Positions 53,840 to 62,522 of a DNA stretch of 64,000 nt are shown in pieces. The notes below the pieces were generated by a model. It was not told the origin of the DNA and searched no databases. It saw only the letters and a list, made by a program, of their open reading frames with translations. Within the stretch, counting starts at the first letter, position 1. Each line of letters opens with the position of its first letter. The stretch covers positions 930,001 to 994,000 of the forward strand of contig NZ_JAFLNE010000002.1 in the NCBI RefSeq assembly GCF_017313225.1, given 5' to 3'. Both the position numbers and the translations under genes were made by a program. Source of the DNA: Allomuricauda sp. CAU 1633 (GTDB lineage: Bacteria; Bacteroidota; Bacteroidia; Flavobacteriales; Flavobacteriaceae).

Positions 53840-54170
53840 AAACAAAAGCCATATCCATGTGCGAACATTGATATGGCTTTCTATAAAGGACTAAAAGATT
53901 TGTTTTGTGTTGCTACAAAACCGCAATCCTAAGATTGCATCTGTTGCCCTTTAGACGTTTACTCTGCACTATCCATTCGGTTTTGCAACCCAACTTTATC
54001 CTGCAAAGTGTCCTGATAATTTCCTAAATCTTATCAAAACGGGAAATTGCTCTCCCATCCGCACATAAAATTTACGAACTCTCCTTGAGACTCCGCCGAA
54101 GCGTCTTCCCAATTTGAAATTCCTTTTGTGATCAGTAGTGTTACCAATTCAAAGGGAAATTTTCAGTTTT
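53840..54170 (-). ncRNA. Candidate structured non-coding RNA, family unknown
   Basis: This lies in the 638-base gap between icd and rplS. On the minus strand it ends in a strong terminator: GCCATATC/GATATGGC stem (plus-strand 53845-53855 and 53870-53880), then TTTTGTTTTTT. Upstream are several helices, in plus coordinates: GCAATC/GATTGC with a four-base loop (53923-53938), a long-range pair GTTGC..AAAACCG with CGGTTTTGCAAC (53909-53923, 53978-53989), AATTTCC/GGAAATT (54018-54048) and a GCTTCGGC-type capped hairpin (54088-54106). No ORF spans it. It lacks RNase P, tmRNA and SRP hallmarks. The 5' end is approximate. Confidence 0.45.
53845..53880 (-). terminator. Terminator of the candidate RNA upstream of icd
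   Basis: AAAGCCATATC (53845-53855) and GATATGGCTTT (53870-53880) form a perfect 11-bp stem with a 14-base loop; on the minus strand it is followed by TTTTGTTTTTT. No annotated gene ends here, which implies an unannotated transcript. Confidence 0.8.
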
Positions 54171-54198
54171 TAAAGAACGTCAACTCTAAAACCGAAAC

Positions 54199-54273
54199 AT
54201 GGACTTGACTTTCATCATTTTCATATTTCTTCTACTAAAGTACTTTAAAGAACGAGAAAAACAAATTTTATAA
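54199..54273 (+). CDS. Possible 24-residue membrane peptide
   Basis: ATG at 54199 opens a short frame, MDLTFIIFIFLLLKYFKE plus REKQIL, ending TAA at 54271-54273. It has one short hydrophobic helix and a charged tail, the look of small bacterial membrane peptides. There is no ribosome-binding site or clear promoter, and chance AT-rich coding is a real alternative. Confidence 0.2.
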   Translation: MDLTFIIFIFLLLKYFKEREKQIL

Positions 54274-54327
54274 TCGATTAAAAATCAACAATATATGAAC
54301 CGGTGTTATTAACAATTGTTCATAAAA

Positions 54328-54351
54328 AAAGCACCTTGGAAAAGGTGCTTT
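54328..54351 (-). terminator. rplS terminator
   Basis: AAAGCACCTT (54328-54337) and AAGGTGCTTT (54342-54351) form a perfect stem, followed on the minus strand by a T-run (54330-54324). Confidence 0.9.
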
Positions 54352-54376
54352 CTTGTTTTTCTTTCGGGATGTTGAA

Positions 54377-54727
54377 TTACCCCCTAACTTCTTTGATTCG
54401 TGCCTTTTTACCGGTAAGACCTCTAAAGTAGAAGATTCTTGCTCTACGTACTTTACCTTTTTTGTTTACTTCAATTCGTTGCAATGCGGGCATGTTGATT
54501 GGGAAGATTCTTTCTACCCCAACGGTACCGGACATTTTACGAATGGTGAACGTTTCTGTGGCTCCGCTACCTCTTCTTTGGATTACAACTCCTTTAAAGA
54601 ACTGGGTACGGGTCTTTTCACCTTCCTTAATTTCATAGTACACAGTGATGGTGTCTCCTGATGAAAATTTTGGAAATTCTTTTTTTGGAACAAATTCGTC
54701 TTCAACAAATTTTATTAGGGATTCCAT
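54377..54727 (-). CDS. rplS: 50S ribosomal protein L19
   Basis: Large-subunit protein at the subunit interface. The 116-residue chain shows FSSGDTITVYYEIKEGEKTR, TQFFKGVVIQRRGSGATETF, TIRKMSGTVGVERIFPINMP and the C-terminal KVRRARIFYFRGLTGKKARI, all standard. It is close to trmD, as in many bacteria, but here it is separate from it, with its own promoter and terminator. Confidence 0.97.
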   Translation of the reverse strand: MESLIKFVEDEFVPKKEFPKFSSGDTITVYYEIKEGEKTRTQFFKGVVIQRRGSGATETFTIRKMSGTVGVERIFPINMPALQRIEVNKKGKVRRARIFYFRGLTGKKARIKEVRG

Positions 54728-54794
54728 GGTTTAATTTTTAATGTTTAGCAAGACCAACTTTCACGTATCTCGTCAGAGGTTGATTTTGAGATTG

Positions 54795-54824
54795 CAAAAG
54801 TAATGCAATATTTAGAAATAGCAA
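54795..54824 (-). promoter_or_regulatory. Predicted rplS promoter
   Basis: On the minus strand TTG (54824-54822), a 19-base spacer and TACTTTTG (54802-54795) match the Bacteroidota consensus fully. The RNA would start near 54788, giving a leader of about 60 bases. Confidence 0.55.
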
Positions 54825-54863
54825 GGTGTTTTTTGTTTTTTGAACACCTTAATCTTTGTGAGG

Positions 54864-55172
54864 TTATTTTTTTACCTGCTTCGCAGCGAATAATAACAAT
54901 CCAATGGCAAAGAGAACGTAGGGCAGAGGGTTTAAAATACTACCCAAGGCATTAGCTTTTACAATTGATTCAGGTCCGGTTTGTGCAGAGAACGTGGTCA
55001 AAAGTAAAGTGCCCAGGGAGAATATAATGGACAGCACACTACCTAGGAACATGAGTATTGTGCCCCAGTTCCGTTGTTTCGCAAGTAGGATTCCACTGGC
55101 CAATACAACAATAAGTTTTGCCAAAGAGGTCAAACCACCTCCAATCATATAGTACGCTTCGTAGTTTTCCAT
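54864..55172 (-). CDS. Small integral membrane protein, unknown function
   Basis: A 102-residue protein with three or four hydrophobic helices (about 8-30 GGGLTSLAKLIVVLASGILL, 38-62 and 78-97 PLPYVLFAIGLLLFAA) and a basic tail KQVKK. Gly-rich helices suggest tight packing. No domain recognised. It lies five bases after trmD and is probably co-transcribed with it. Confidence 0.72.
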   Translation of the reverse strand: MENYEAYYMIGGGLTSLAKLIVVLASGILLAKQRNWGTILMFLGSVLSIIFSLGTLLLTTFSAQTGPESIVKANALGSILNPLPYVLFAIGLLLFAAKQVKK

Positions 55173-55177
55173 TGAAT

Positions 55178-55852
55178 TTATTTTAAAAGGTCAGGTCTTC
55201 GTTTTTGGGTTCGTTCCAAGGCTTGCTCCTCGCGCCATTTTTCAATTTTTGGGAAGTCGCCACTCAACAAAATTTTTGGAACTTCCATTCCTTTGTATTC
55301 CGAAGGGCGGGTATATACGGGCGGCGCCAATAAATTATCTTGAAAGGTATCGGTAAGTGCAGAAGTTTCGTCATTCAAAACCCCAGGAAGTAATCTGATT
55401 ACGGCATCGCACAAAACAGCAGCGGCCAATTCGCCTCCAGATAGTACATAATCCCCAATAGAAATCTCACGGGTCACATGCATATCCCGCACCCTTTGGT
55501 CCACACCTTTATAGTGTCCGCACAAAATAATAAGGTTTTCTTTCAGGGAAATTTGATTCGCTATACCTTGGTTGAGGGTTTCACCATCCGGGGTCATATA
55601 AATGACTTCGTCATAGTTCCTTTCAGACTTCAGTTGAGAAATACACTTATCAATGGGCTCTATCATCATTACCATGCCGGCACCGCCGCCAAATTGGTAA
55701 TCGTCCACCTGTTTATAGTTACCTGAGGTGTAATCCCTAAGGTTGTGCAGATGCACTTCAACCAAATCCTTTTCAATGGCTCGCTTTAAGATAGAAGCCT
55801 CAAATGGACTGGTCAAAAGTTCGGGCAGTACTGTGATGATGTCTATCCGCAT
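55178..55852 (-). CDS. trmD: tRNA (guanine-N1)-methyltransferase
   Basis: Makes m1G37 next to the anticodon, which prevents frameshifting. The 224-residue SPOUT enzyme has [13 protein letters not shown] at the start, [28 protein letters not shown], the knot [16 protein letters not shown], and the C-terminal [20 protein letters not shown] with [14 protein letters not shown]. Slightly shorter than E. coli TrmD (255). Confidence 0.97.
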   Translation of the reverse strand: MRIDIITVLPELLTSPFEASILKRAIEKDLVEVHLHNLRDYTSGNYKQVDDYQFGGGAGMVMMIEPIDKCISQLKSERNYDEVIYMTPDGETLNQGIANQISLKENLIILCGHYKGVDQRVRDMHVTREISIGDYVLSGGELAAAVLCDAVIRLLPGVLNDETSALTDTFQDNLLAPPVYTRPSEYKGMEVPKILLSGDFPKIEKWREEQALERTQKRRPDLLK

Positions 55853-55871
55853 GGGTGTTGATGAAAAATGC

Positions 55872-56318
55872 TTAGGCTTTTGAATTTTTCCAAAAGTAGT
55901 GAATGTAGTCGGTATCTTTTTTCCAATCCAAACGCTCGTATAATTTTTGTGCGGGATTGTCCAATGCGGTTTCCAAAGCCAACCCCTTAAAATCCATTTC
56001 TTGACAGTGCAATTTAGCCTGATTCAACAATGCCTCCCCGACACCTTTCTTCCTAAATTTTGGGGAAACGTATAGGTCATTCAGAATATAAGAAGGCTGA
56101 AGGGATACGGATGAAAAGGTCTTGTATAATTGGGTAAATCCTGCGGGCTCTCCATTTTCCAGGGCAATGAAAATTACCGTTTCATTTTGTGAAAACCGCT
56201 CCTTTAAAAAATTCTGGGCGGCATTTAGGTCCGAAGTCTGCCCATAGAACACTCGGTACGCATCAAAAAGGGGCACAATGTGCTCTAAGTCTGAAAGGGT
56301 TGCCTTTTTGATGGTCAT
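55872..56318 (-). CDS. GNAT-family N-acetyltransferase
   Basis: A 148-residue acetyl-CoA-dependent acyltransferase. The GNAT fold reads: [58 protein letters not shown] (motif A, R/K-K-G-V-G-E binds the pyrophosphate of acetyl-CoA) and [20 protein letters not shown] (motif B). Close to the PA4866/YjgM-like groups; substrate unknown. It sits between trmD and a coiled-coil membrane protein on the same strand. Confidence 0.88.
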   Translation of the reverse strand: MTIKKATLSDLEHIVPLFDAYRVFYGQTSDLNAAQNFLKERFSQNETVIFIALENGEPAGFTQLYKTFSSVSLQPSYILNDLYVSPKFRKKGVGEALLNQAKLHCQEMDFKGLALETALDNPAQKLYERLDWKKDTDYIHYFWKNSKA

Positions 56319-56334
56319 TGAGTCTGAATTTTAA

Positions 56335-56356
56335 AAGGCTCCCTTTCGGAAGCCTT
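56335..56356 (-). terminator. Probable terminator after the coiled-coil membrane protein gene
   Basis: On the minus strand AAGGCTTCC and GGGAGCCTT pair around GAAA with one wobble, followed by TTTTAAAATT, a modest T-run. Confidence 0.55.
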
Positions 56357-56359
56357 GAC

Positions 56360-56965
56360 TTATTTTTTCTGCTTGTTCAATTCGTCCTGTAGCTGACGGC
56401 TTATTTTTTGCTCACGTTCTAAAGCCCGTCGCCTGTGCTGTTCATAATCCTGTTCTAGATCAGCCAAGGCTGTTTTCGCCTGTTGGGTCAAGAAATTACT
56501 GTTCCTAAATCGATAAATAAAGAACAACAAGAACAACAAAAGCGCAAAAATAATAGACCACAAAATAAAGTTATAGGTTCCTTTACTGATCAAGGCTCCA
56601 AAAAAGGAAATACTGTCCTTTTCTTCGGTAACGGTATTCAATTTATTGGTGGTATCCTGCAATTTGGCATTGAGGTCCTCTATTTCAGCTTTGTTCGCCG
56701 TAATGGTCGCAGAAAGATCTTTTATGGATTCATAGGCCGTATTTATGGTATCAAAGATGTTGCTCTTTACTTCGTTTAGACTTGCGAGTCGTATTACCTC
56801 GTAGGGAACACCATTTCCAGATCTGTAATTGGTGGACTTCCGTTCCATGTCCTCAAACTGACCTTTTATGGTCATGTCCTGGTTTTCGTCGTTTTCCTCT
56901 TGTGCAAGGGATGAAAAGAAAGGTGCAAGTAGGGCTAATGCAATGAAAATTCGTAAATGCTTCAT
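56360..56965 (-). CDS. Exported coiled-coil single-pass membrane protein, unknown function
   Basis: A 201-residue protein: signal peptide (MKHLRIFIALALLAPFFSSLAQ), an acidic mature N-terminus, a coiled coil (about 75-115, with DLSATITANKAEIEDLNAKL), a transmembrane helix (about 130-150, NFILWSIIFALLLFLLFFIY) and a second charged coiled coil to the end. This is a membrane-spanning signalling or scaffold layout. Similar flavobacterial genes are sometimes labelled tRNA (guanine-N1)-methyltransferase by position near trmD, which is unsupported. ATG 56965 chosen over a TTG six bases upstream. Confidence 0.75.
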   Translation of the reverse strand: MKHLRIFIALALLAPFFSSLAQEENDENQDMTIKGQFEDMERKSTNYRSGNGVPYEVIRLASLNEVKSNIFDTINTAYESIKDLSATITANKAEIEDLNAKLQDTTNKLNTVTEEKDSISFFGALISKGTYNFILWSIIFALLLFLLFFIYRFRNSNFLTQQAKTALADLEQDYEQHRRRALEREQKISRQLQDELNKQKK

Positions 56966-57082
56966 AGTCAATATATTCTCGTAAATAATTTAGATTAAGG
57001 GTAAGGCGAAATTACACCAATAAACCTAAAATCAAAAGAAAAACCCATTTACTGGACTTGTGTTCCCGCTTTTCCCAAATCT

Positions 57083-58531
57083 TTAGTAATACGTATAACG
57101 CCTAACCTTGGCAATATATTTCGCCAATCGGATGACTTGATGGGAATAACCATACTCATTATCATACCATATATATAGCACCACACTTTTTCCATCTGCC
57201 GAAACAATAGTGGCCTTACTGTCATAAATAGATGGAGCAGAGGTGCCCACAATGTCTGTGGAAACCAGCTCATTGCTCAGCGAATATTTTATCTGTTCCA
57301 CTAAATCACCTTCCAAGGCATATTTCTTTAATATGGTATTGATACTTTCTTTAGAGGTCTTGTTCTTTACTTCCAAATGCAGAATGGCGAGTGAACCATT
57401 GGGTACAGGTACCCGAATGGCATTGGAGGTCAGTTTTCCCTTCAGTGAGGGCAAAGCCTTGGCCACGGCTGTCCCAGCCCCGGTTTCTGTTACCACCATG
57501 TTCAAGGCAGCGGCACGCCCCCTTCTGTATTTCTTGTGCATGTTGTCCACCAAATTTTGGTCATTGGTGTAGGCGTGGATAGTCTCCAAATGCCCTTTTT
57601 TTATACCGAGGGAATCCTCAATAACCTTTAGAATAGGAGTAATGGCATTTGTTGTACATGAAGCGGCAGAATAGATTTTGGTCTTATCTGGATCAAATTC
57701 AGTATGATTGACACCGTGCACAATATTGGGAATTTCTTTTCCTGGAGCGGTAAGCAACACCTTACTGGCGCCTTTGGATTCCAAATGTCTGGAAAGTGCT
57801 TCTTTATCTCTAAACGCACCGGTATTGTCAATAACCAAGGCACTATAGATTCCATATTTGGAATAATCAATGTCCTCTGGTTTATCGGCGCTGATAAATT
57901 TCACAGTGGTACCGTTTATGATCAAGGCTTGGTTTTTGGCATCCACATCCACAGTTCCCATAAATTGGCCATGGACAGAATCCGTTTTTAATAGCGCTGC
58001 TCGTTTTTCCAAGACTTCTTGGTTCAATTCTCCTCTGACTACCACCGCACGGAGTCGCAATTGACTTCCTCGCCCGGTCTTGGCCATGAGTTCCCGGGCC
58101 ACCAACCGACCTATTCGCCCAAAACCATAAAGCACTACGTCTTTGGGTTTTATTTCCTTGGTTTGCTGGGCATCCTTCAGCTTATCCACAACAAAGGCCT
58201 TTACGTTAAGGTGATTGTTGTCGTCTGAATGGTATTCATAGGTGAGTTTGCCAATATCCAACTTGGCAGGGGGCAGGTTGATGTCATTTATGGCTCGTAA
58301 AATTTCAACGGAATCAAAAATGGAAATGGGCTTTTGCACAAATTCACCAGCGTATTCGTGTAGGTTGATGATGTCGCTGACATTTTTATCGATAATCTGG
58401 TTTTTAAAGAGGACCACTTCAATGGCTTTGTCGTACCAGAGATCACTGATAATTTTGATGAATTCGGTGGTTGCCTTTCGTCTATCTGCCTGAAAGGCAA
58501 GCTCTTTTTCATAGGATTTAATGTCTCCCAT
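57083..58531 (-). CDS. gap: Glyceraldehyde-3-phosphate dehydrogenase, long Bacteroidota form
   Basis: Oxidises glyceraldehyde 3-phosphate with NAD(P)+ and phosphate. Residues about 130-480 are the normal enzyme: VLYGFGRIGRLVARELM, IYSAASCTTNAITPILKV with the catalytic Cys, LETIHAYTNDQNLVDN with the His in general position, RAAALNMVVTETGAGTAVAK and WYDNEYGYSHQVIRLA. About 125 extra N-terminal residues (KSYEKELAFQADRRKATTEF onward) have no motif I recognise. They also appear in other Bacteroidota GAPDHs. The role could be anabolic, alongside a second, standard-length GapA elsewhere. Confidence 0.93.
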   Translation of the reverse strand: MGDIKSYEKELAFQADRRKATTEFIKIISDLWYDKAIEVVLFKNQIIDKNVSDIINLHEYAGEFVQKPISIFDSVEILRAINDINLPPAKLDIGKLTYEYHSDDNNHLNVKAFVVDKLKDAQQTKEIKPKDVVLYGFGRIGRLVARELMAKTGRGSQLRLRAVVVRGELNQEVLEKRAALLKTDSVHGQFMGTVDVDAKNQALIINGTTVKFISADKPEDIDYSKYGIYSALVIDNTGAFRDKEALSRHLESKGASKVLLTAPGKEIPNIVHGVNHTEFDPDKTKIYSAASCTTNAITPILKVIEDSLGIKKGHLETIHAYTNDQNLVDNMHKKYRRGRAAALNMVVTETGAGTAVAKALPSLKGKLTSNAIRVPVPNGSLAILHLEVKNKTSKESINTILKKYALEGDLVEQIKYSLSNELVSTDIVGTSAPSIYDSKATIVSADGKSVVLYIWYDNEYGYSHQVIRLAKYIAKVRRYTYY

Positions 58532-58616
58532 AGTTGTTTGTTTGAATTTGTTTAGTTGTTGCAGGGGCTAAATTAGCTATTTTCAAACGTTTTCGTAAAA
58601 GAAATGAGGTACAAAA

Positions 58617-58640
58617 AAAGCACCATTTTACAGGTGCTTT
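58617..58640 (-). terminator. Terminator of the HtrA protease gene
   Basis: AAAGCACC (58617-58624) and GGTGCTTT (58633-58640) pair perfectly; on the minus strand a run of T follows (58619-58613). Confidence 0.88.
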
Positions 58641-58663
58641 TAAGTGTGTTTTTGTCACTTTTA

Positions 58664-60052
58664 TTAGAAAATCATGTGCTCTTTTTCACCATTTTCATTG
58701 ATCATGGTAAAGCTGGTTCTGCCGTATTGAGAAACTTTTCCAAACTCTTTCTCGGCATCTTCAATATTATCCACATCAGTATCATTTACCTTAATGATGA
58801 CCTTGTTGCGTAAATCATATCGACTGTAGCGTTCTGGAACATCAATAATCTTCACACCATTTGAAACTCCAAACTTTTTCTTGTCCTCTTTGGAAAGGTT
58901 CTTTACCAAGAATCCTGTAGCGGGCAGAAGAACTGTATTTTGCTTTTTAAGGGTCACATTTTTGGTAATGTTTTCACCATCCCTATCTATGATTACCTTA
59001 ACAACATCGCCAGGTCTTTTGGAGGAAAGATAGCCTGACAATTCGGAAAATTTGTGAACCGTAATATTATCCACTTGCTTAATGATATCGCCTTTCTGCA
59101 GATTTGCATCAGCAGCACCGGATTCCTCGGTCACGTCAGATACATACACCCCTTCCAAGTCATCAACGCCCAACTCGTTGGCCACATCGGGATTAAGGTC
59201 GCCTCCTCTGATACCCAAAAGTCCTTTTTGAACATTCCCATATTCCATAATGTCCTCTACCACTTTTTTAGCAGTATTGCTGGGTACGGCAAAAGCATAC
59301 CCCACATAAGAACCGGTTTGAGAAGTTATTGCAGTATTGATTCCAATCAAGTCTCCATTGGTATTGACCAAGGCTCCGCCGCTATTGCCTGGATTTACGG
59401 CGGCATCAGTCTGAATAAAGGATTGACTTCTACCCAAAGATCGTGCCTTGGCACTCACAATTCCTGCTGTAACGGTTGAGGTTAGGTTAAACGGGTTTCC
59501 AACGGCCAGTACCCATTCCCCGATTTTGGCATGGTCTGAATCTCCGAAAGCCAAGTACGGAAGGGCATCTTCAGCATCAATTTTCAACAAAGCGATATCG
59601 GATTCGGAATCCGCTCCGATGACCTCAGCATCGTAGGTTTTGTTATTATTTAAGGTAACCTGTAATTGACTCGAGTTGACAATTACGTGGTTATTGGTCA
59701 CAATATAACCGTCAGGGGAGATGATTACTCCAGACCCAGAGCCCACTTGAGGGGTTTGCTGGCGTTCAAATCCGTAGAAAAAATCGGAAAGGCTGCTTGA
59801 GCCTTTGCTGATGGTGAGGTTTTTTACGTGGACCACTGAATTTACCGTTTTTTCGGCGGCTAGGGTAAAATCAACCTCGTTGATGCCTGCACCTCTGGCA
59901 GAGGTAGGCAGATTACTTGTGGTCAGGAATGGACTTTCCTGTTCAAAGGTCACCACTTTATAGTTGTCTTTTTCAAAAAATAATTTGTAGGACCCCAGTG
60001 TAATTGCGCCTGCAAATACGGAGACTAGGAGCAAACTGGCTATTTTCTTCAT
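58664..60052 (-). CDS. degP: DegP/HtrA-family periplasmic serine protease
   Basis: Periplasmic quality-control protease/chaperone. The 462-residue protein starts at ATG 60052 with an export signal (MKKIASLLLVSVFAGAITL). The trypsin-like domain has the triad: His in YIVTNNHVIV, Asp in SDIALLKI and Ser in VNPGNSGGALVN. Two PDZ domains follow, LLGIRGGDLNPDVANELGVD with GVYVSDVTEESGAADANLQ, and a shorter second one from about 380. The in-frame stretch before 60052 is unconserved. Candidate -7 box TAATTTTG at 60091-60084. Confidence 0.95.
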   Translation of the reverse strand: MKKIASLLLVSVFAGAITLGSYKLFFEKDNYKVVTFEQESPFLTTSNLPTSARGAGINEVDFTLAAEKTVNSVVHVKNLTISKGSSSLSDFFYGFERQQTPQVGSGSGVIISPDGYIVTNNHVIVNSSQLQVTLNNNKTYDAEVIGADSESDIALLKIDAEDALPYLAFGDSDHAKIGEWVLAVGNPFNLTSTVTAGIVSAKARSLGRSQSFIQTDAAVNPGNSGGALVNTNGDLIGINTAITSQTGSYVGYAFAVPSNTAKKVVEDIMEYGNVQKGLLGIRGGDLNPDVANELGVDDLEGVYVSDVTEESGAADANLQKGDIIKQVDNITVHKFSELSGYLSSKRPGDVVKVIIDRDGENITKNVTLKKQNTVLLPATGFLVKNLSKEDKKKFGVSNGVKIIDVPERYSRYDLRNKVIIKVNDTDVDNIEDAEKEFGKVSQYGRTSFTMINENGEKEHMIF

Positions 60053-60083
60053 AATTCTGTATATTTTTAACATTTCGGTTCAA

Positions 60084-60091
60084 CAAAATTA
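60084..60091 (-). promoter_or_regulatory. Predicted degP -7 promoter box
   Basis: TAATTTTG (60091-60084, minus strand) matches TAnnTTTG fully, 31 bases before the ATG at 60052. No clear -33 box. Confidence 0.3.
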
Positions 60092-60161
60092 AAGGAATTC
60101 ATTTTTTCACTTTGTCGGTTTAACTCCCTTTTAACTGCAAAAATTTCCTTAAAGAATATGC

Positions 60162-60169
60162 TATTTTTG
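60162..60169 (+). promoter_or_regulatory. Predicted dapF -7 promoter box
   Basis: TATTTTTG (60162-60169) matches TAnnTTTG fully and lies 16 bases before the dapF ATG. Confidence 0.35.
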
Positions 60170-60185
60170 TTCCTTTGTAGGGATT

Positions 60186-60962
60186 ATGAAATTGCAGTTT
60201 TTTAAATATCAAGGAACAGGGAACGATTTTGTCATCATCGACAATCGCCAAGATATATTTCCCAAAAACAACACCAAACTTGTGGCGCAATTATGCGACA
60301 GACGATTTGGAATAGGCGCGGATGGTTTGATTTTGTTGGAGAATGACAAAACTTCCGATTTTAAGATGGTCTACTACAATGCGGATGGAGGCGAAAGCTC
60401 CATGTGTGGCAACGGGGGTAGATGTTTGGTGGCCTTTGCGCATTACTTGAGGTTGATAGAAAATAAAACCACTTTTAATGCTGTGGATGGATTGCATGAA
60501 GCCACGATTGATGGCGATTTGGTCAACTTGAAGATGGTGGATGTGGATGAAATCCGCGAAAAAGCAGCCTATACTTTTTTGGATACAGGGTCTCCACACC
60601 ATGTGCAATTGGTTGAAGGATTGCAAAAGTTTGACGTTCACAGGGAAGGTGCAAAATTGCGCTATGGGCTGTACGGAAAAGCGGGAAGTAACATTAACTT
60701 TGTAGAGCAACAGAATGTAGATACGTTTCAAGTGCGTACCTATGAAAGAGGTGTAGAGGATGAGACGTATTCTTGCGGGACCGGAGTTACGGCGGTGGCC
60801 ATAGCCATGCATAAATCTGGAAAAACCCAATCCAATACCGTAAAAATCAGCACCCCTGGAGGGGATTTGTCCATCAGTTTTGAACAAAACAATGGGCATT
60901 ACACCAATATTTATTTAAAAGGACCAGCCATTCAGGTCTATAAAGGAGAGATAGCATGTTGA
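60186..60962 (+). CDS. dapF: Diaminopimelate epimerase
   Basis: Converts LL- to meso-diaminopimelate for lysine and peptidoglycan. The 258-residue protein has FFKYQGTGNDFVIIDNR, the first catalytic Cys in GESSMCGNGGRCLVAFAHY, TGSPHHVQLV, GSNINFVEQ and the second catalytic Cys in EDETYSCGTGVTAVAIAMHK (residues about 185-205). Normal length. Its stop overlaps the next gene by seven bases; mltG follows, so a cell-wall theme runs through this operon. Confidence 0.97.
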   Translation: MKLQFFKYQGTGNDFVIIDNRQDIFPKNNTKLVAQLCDRRFGIGADGLILLENDKTSDFKMVYYNADGGESSMCGNGGRCLVAFAHYLRLIENKTTFNAVDGLHEATIDGDLVNLKMVDVDEIREKAAYTFLDTGSPHHVQLVEGLQKFDVHREGAKLRYGLYGKAGSNINFVEQQNVDTFQVRTYERGVEDETYSCGTGVTAVAIAMHKSGKTQSNTVKISTPGGDLSISFEQNNGHYTNIYLKGPAIQVYKGEIAC

Positions 60963-61489
60963 ACCTAAAAGGAAAACAGGTGTATCTAAGGGCCTTGGAG
61001 CCCACTGACTTGGAATTTCTTTACCAATTGGAAAACGATACGTCCATTTGGGAGATCAGTGGCACCCTAAAACCCTATTCCAAAAAGGTACTTAAACTGT
61101 ATTTGGAGAATGCGCATCGGGATATCTATGAGGTAAAACAATTGCGTTTGTGCATTTGCAATTCAGACGATACTTGTATCGGCTTGATTGATTTATTCGA
61201 TTTTGACCCCAAACACGGAAGGGCTGGAATGGGCATTGTCATTGCCAATTCTGAGAATCGAAATAAAGGAGTGGGGGCAGAGGCCATGCAACTTTTATGC
61301 AATTATGCGTTCTCTACTTTGAATCTACATCAACTCTTCGCCAATATTCTGGAAGAAAATAAGGCCAGTATCCATTTGTTTGAAAAAATGGGCTTTGAAA
61401 AAATTGGGGTGAAGAAAGAATGGATTCGGACCAGCAAAGGATTCAAGAATGAAATCATGTTTCAAAAGATAAATGCAAATGAATCTTAG
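60956..61489 (+). CDS. RimJ/RimL-like GNAT acetyltransferase
   Basis: A 177-residue acyltransferase. LKGKQVYLRALEPTDLEFLY opens the RimL-type fold; FDPKHGRAGMGIVIANSENR and NKGVGAEAMQLLCNYAFSTL give the acetyl-CoA loop, and LHQLFANILEENKASIHLFE with KMGFEKIGVKKEWI the C-terminal unit. Members acetylate ribosomal proteins, amino acids or antibiotics; target not predictable. Overlaps dapF by seven bases and mltG by 17. Confidence 0.88.
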   Translation: MLNLKGKQVYLRALEPTDLEFLYQLENDTSIWEISGTLKPYSKKVLKLYLENAHRDIYEVKQLRLCICNSDDTCIGLIDLFDFDPKHGRAGMGIVIANSENRNKGVGAEAMQLLCNYAFSTLNLHQLFANILEENKASIHLFEKMGFEKIGVKKEWIRTSKGFKNEIMFQKINANES

Positions 61490-62522
61490 AAAAGTACTTT
61501 GGGCAACCGCTATTTTGGGGCTTTTGATCTGTGGGTTCATTGCCTATCAAATTTACAGCGCCATTTTCAGCCCCAACACTCAGTTTAATAATGAGGAGGC
61601 ATATGTCTTTATCGCATCCGATGCCACTTTTTCTGAGGTGAAAGAATACTTGGAGCCTTTGTTGAAAGATTTATCCACTTTTGAAGCCGTGGCCCAACGG
61701 AAGGGATATATCACCAACATAAAGGCGGGAAAATATGCGCTTAAAAAAGGGATGAACAACAATGAGATTATCAATACCCTACGTAGTGCAAACCTACCGG
61801 TGAACGTATCTTTTAATAATCAAGAATCGTTGGCATTATTGGCGGGCCGTATATCAGAACAGATAGAAGCCGATAGTCTATCGTTGCTTCAAGCTTTCAA
61901 TGATCCTGGGTTTTTGAACGAAACCAATTTTGATGAGGACACGAAATTGGGCATGTATTTGCCTAATACCTATGAATTCTTCTGGAATACCGATGCAGAA
62001 TCTTTTAGGGATCGTATGTTGCAAGAATATGAAAGATATTGGAACGAGGAGCGGGTGCAAAAAGCAAAAGATTTGAATTTGACCCCTGCTCAAGTGATAG
62101 CTTTGGCCGCTGTGGTACAAAAAGAAACCGCAAAGGTAGATGAACGTCCCCGTGTGGCTGGAGTGTACCTTAATAGAATACGAAAGGGGATTTTGTTGCA
62201 GGCAGACCCCACGGTAATTTTCGCCATCAAAAAGCAAACAGGCAATTACGATACCATCATTAAACGGGTTTTGTACCGTGATTTGGAGATGGATTCGCCC
62301 TACAACACCTATAAATATGCAGGTGTTCCACCAGGGCCCATCACCATGCCGGATATTTCATCCATAGAGGCAGTTTTGAACCCCGAAAAACACGATTACC
62401 TCTATTTTGTTGCGAATGTCTCCAACTATGGCTACCACATGTTTGCCAAGACCTTGGCGCAGCACAACCGAAATAAAGCGCAGTATATCCAATGGCTCAA
62501 TGCGCAAAAAGTGCTCAGATAA
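61473..62522 (+). CDS. mltG: Endolytic murein transglycosylase MltG
   Basis: Cuts nascent glycan strands and sets their length. The 349-residue protein has one N-terminal membrane helix (about 8-27, WATAILGLLICGFIAYQIYS), a LysM-like beta region (AYVFIASDATFSEVKEYLEP) and the YceG domain: GMYLPNTYEFFW, AQVIALAAVVQKETAKVDER with the catalytic Glu, RLRKG-type VAGVYLNRIRKGILLQADPT, and SPYNTYKYAGVPPGPITMPD. Close to the usual length (340). Two nearby ATGs (61473, 61479) are possible starts. Confidence 0.95.
   Translation: MQMNLRKVLWATAILGLLICGFIAYQIYSAIFSPNTQFNNEEAYVFIASDATFSEVKEYLEPLLKDLSTFEAVAQRKGYITNIKAGKYALKKGMNNNEIINTLRSANLPVNVSFNNQESLALLAGRISEQIEADSLSLLQAFNDPGFLNETNFDEDTKLGMYLPNTYEFFWNTDAESFRDRMLQEYERYWNEERVQKAKDLNLTPAQVIALAAVVQKETAKVDERPRVAGVYLNRIRKGILLQADPTVIFAIKKQTGNYDTIIKRVLYRDLEMDSPYNTYKYAGVPPGPITMPDISSIEAVLNPEKHDYLYFVANVSNYGYHMFAKTLAQHNRNKAQYIQWLNAQKVLR

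Noticed and set aside
53840..54170. RNase P RNA, tmRNA or SRP RNA
   Set aside because: None of their conserved cores (RNase P GAGGAAAGUC block, tmRNA CCA-ended tRNA-like half and tag frame, SRP GGAAG/GCAGCC loop) was found.
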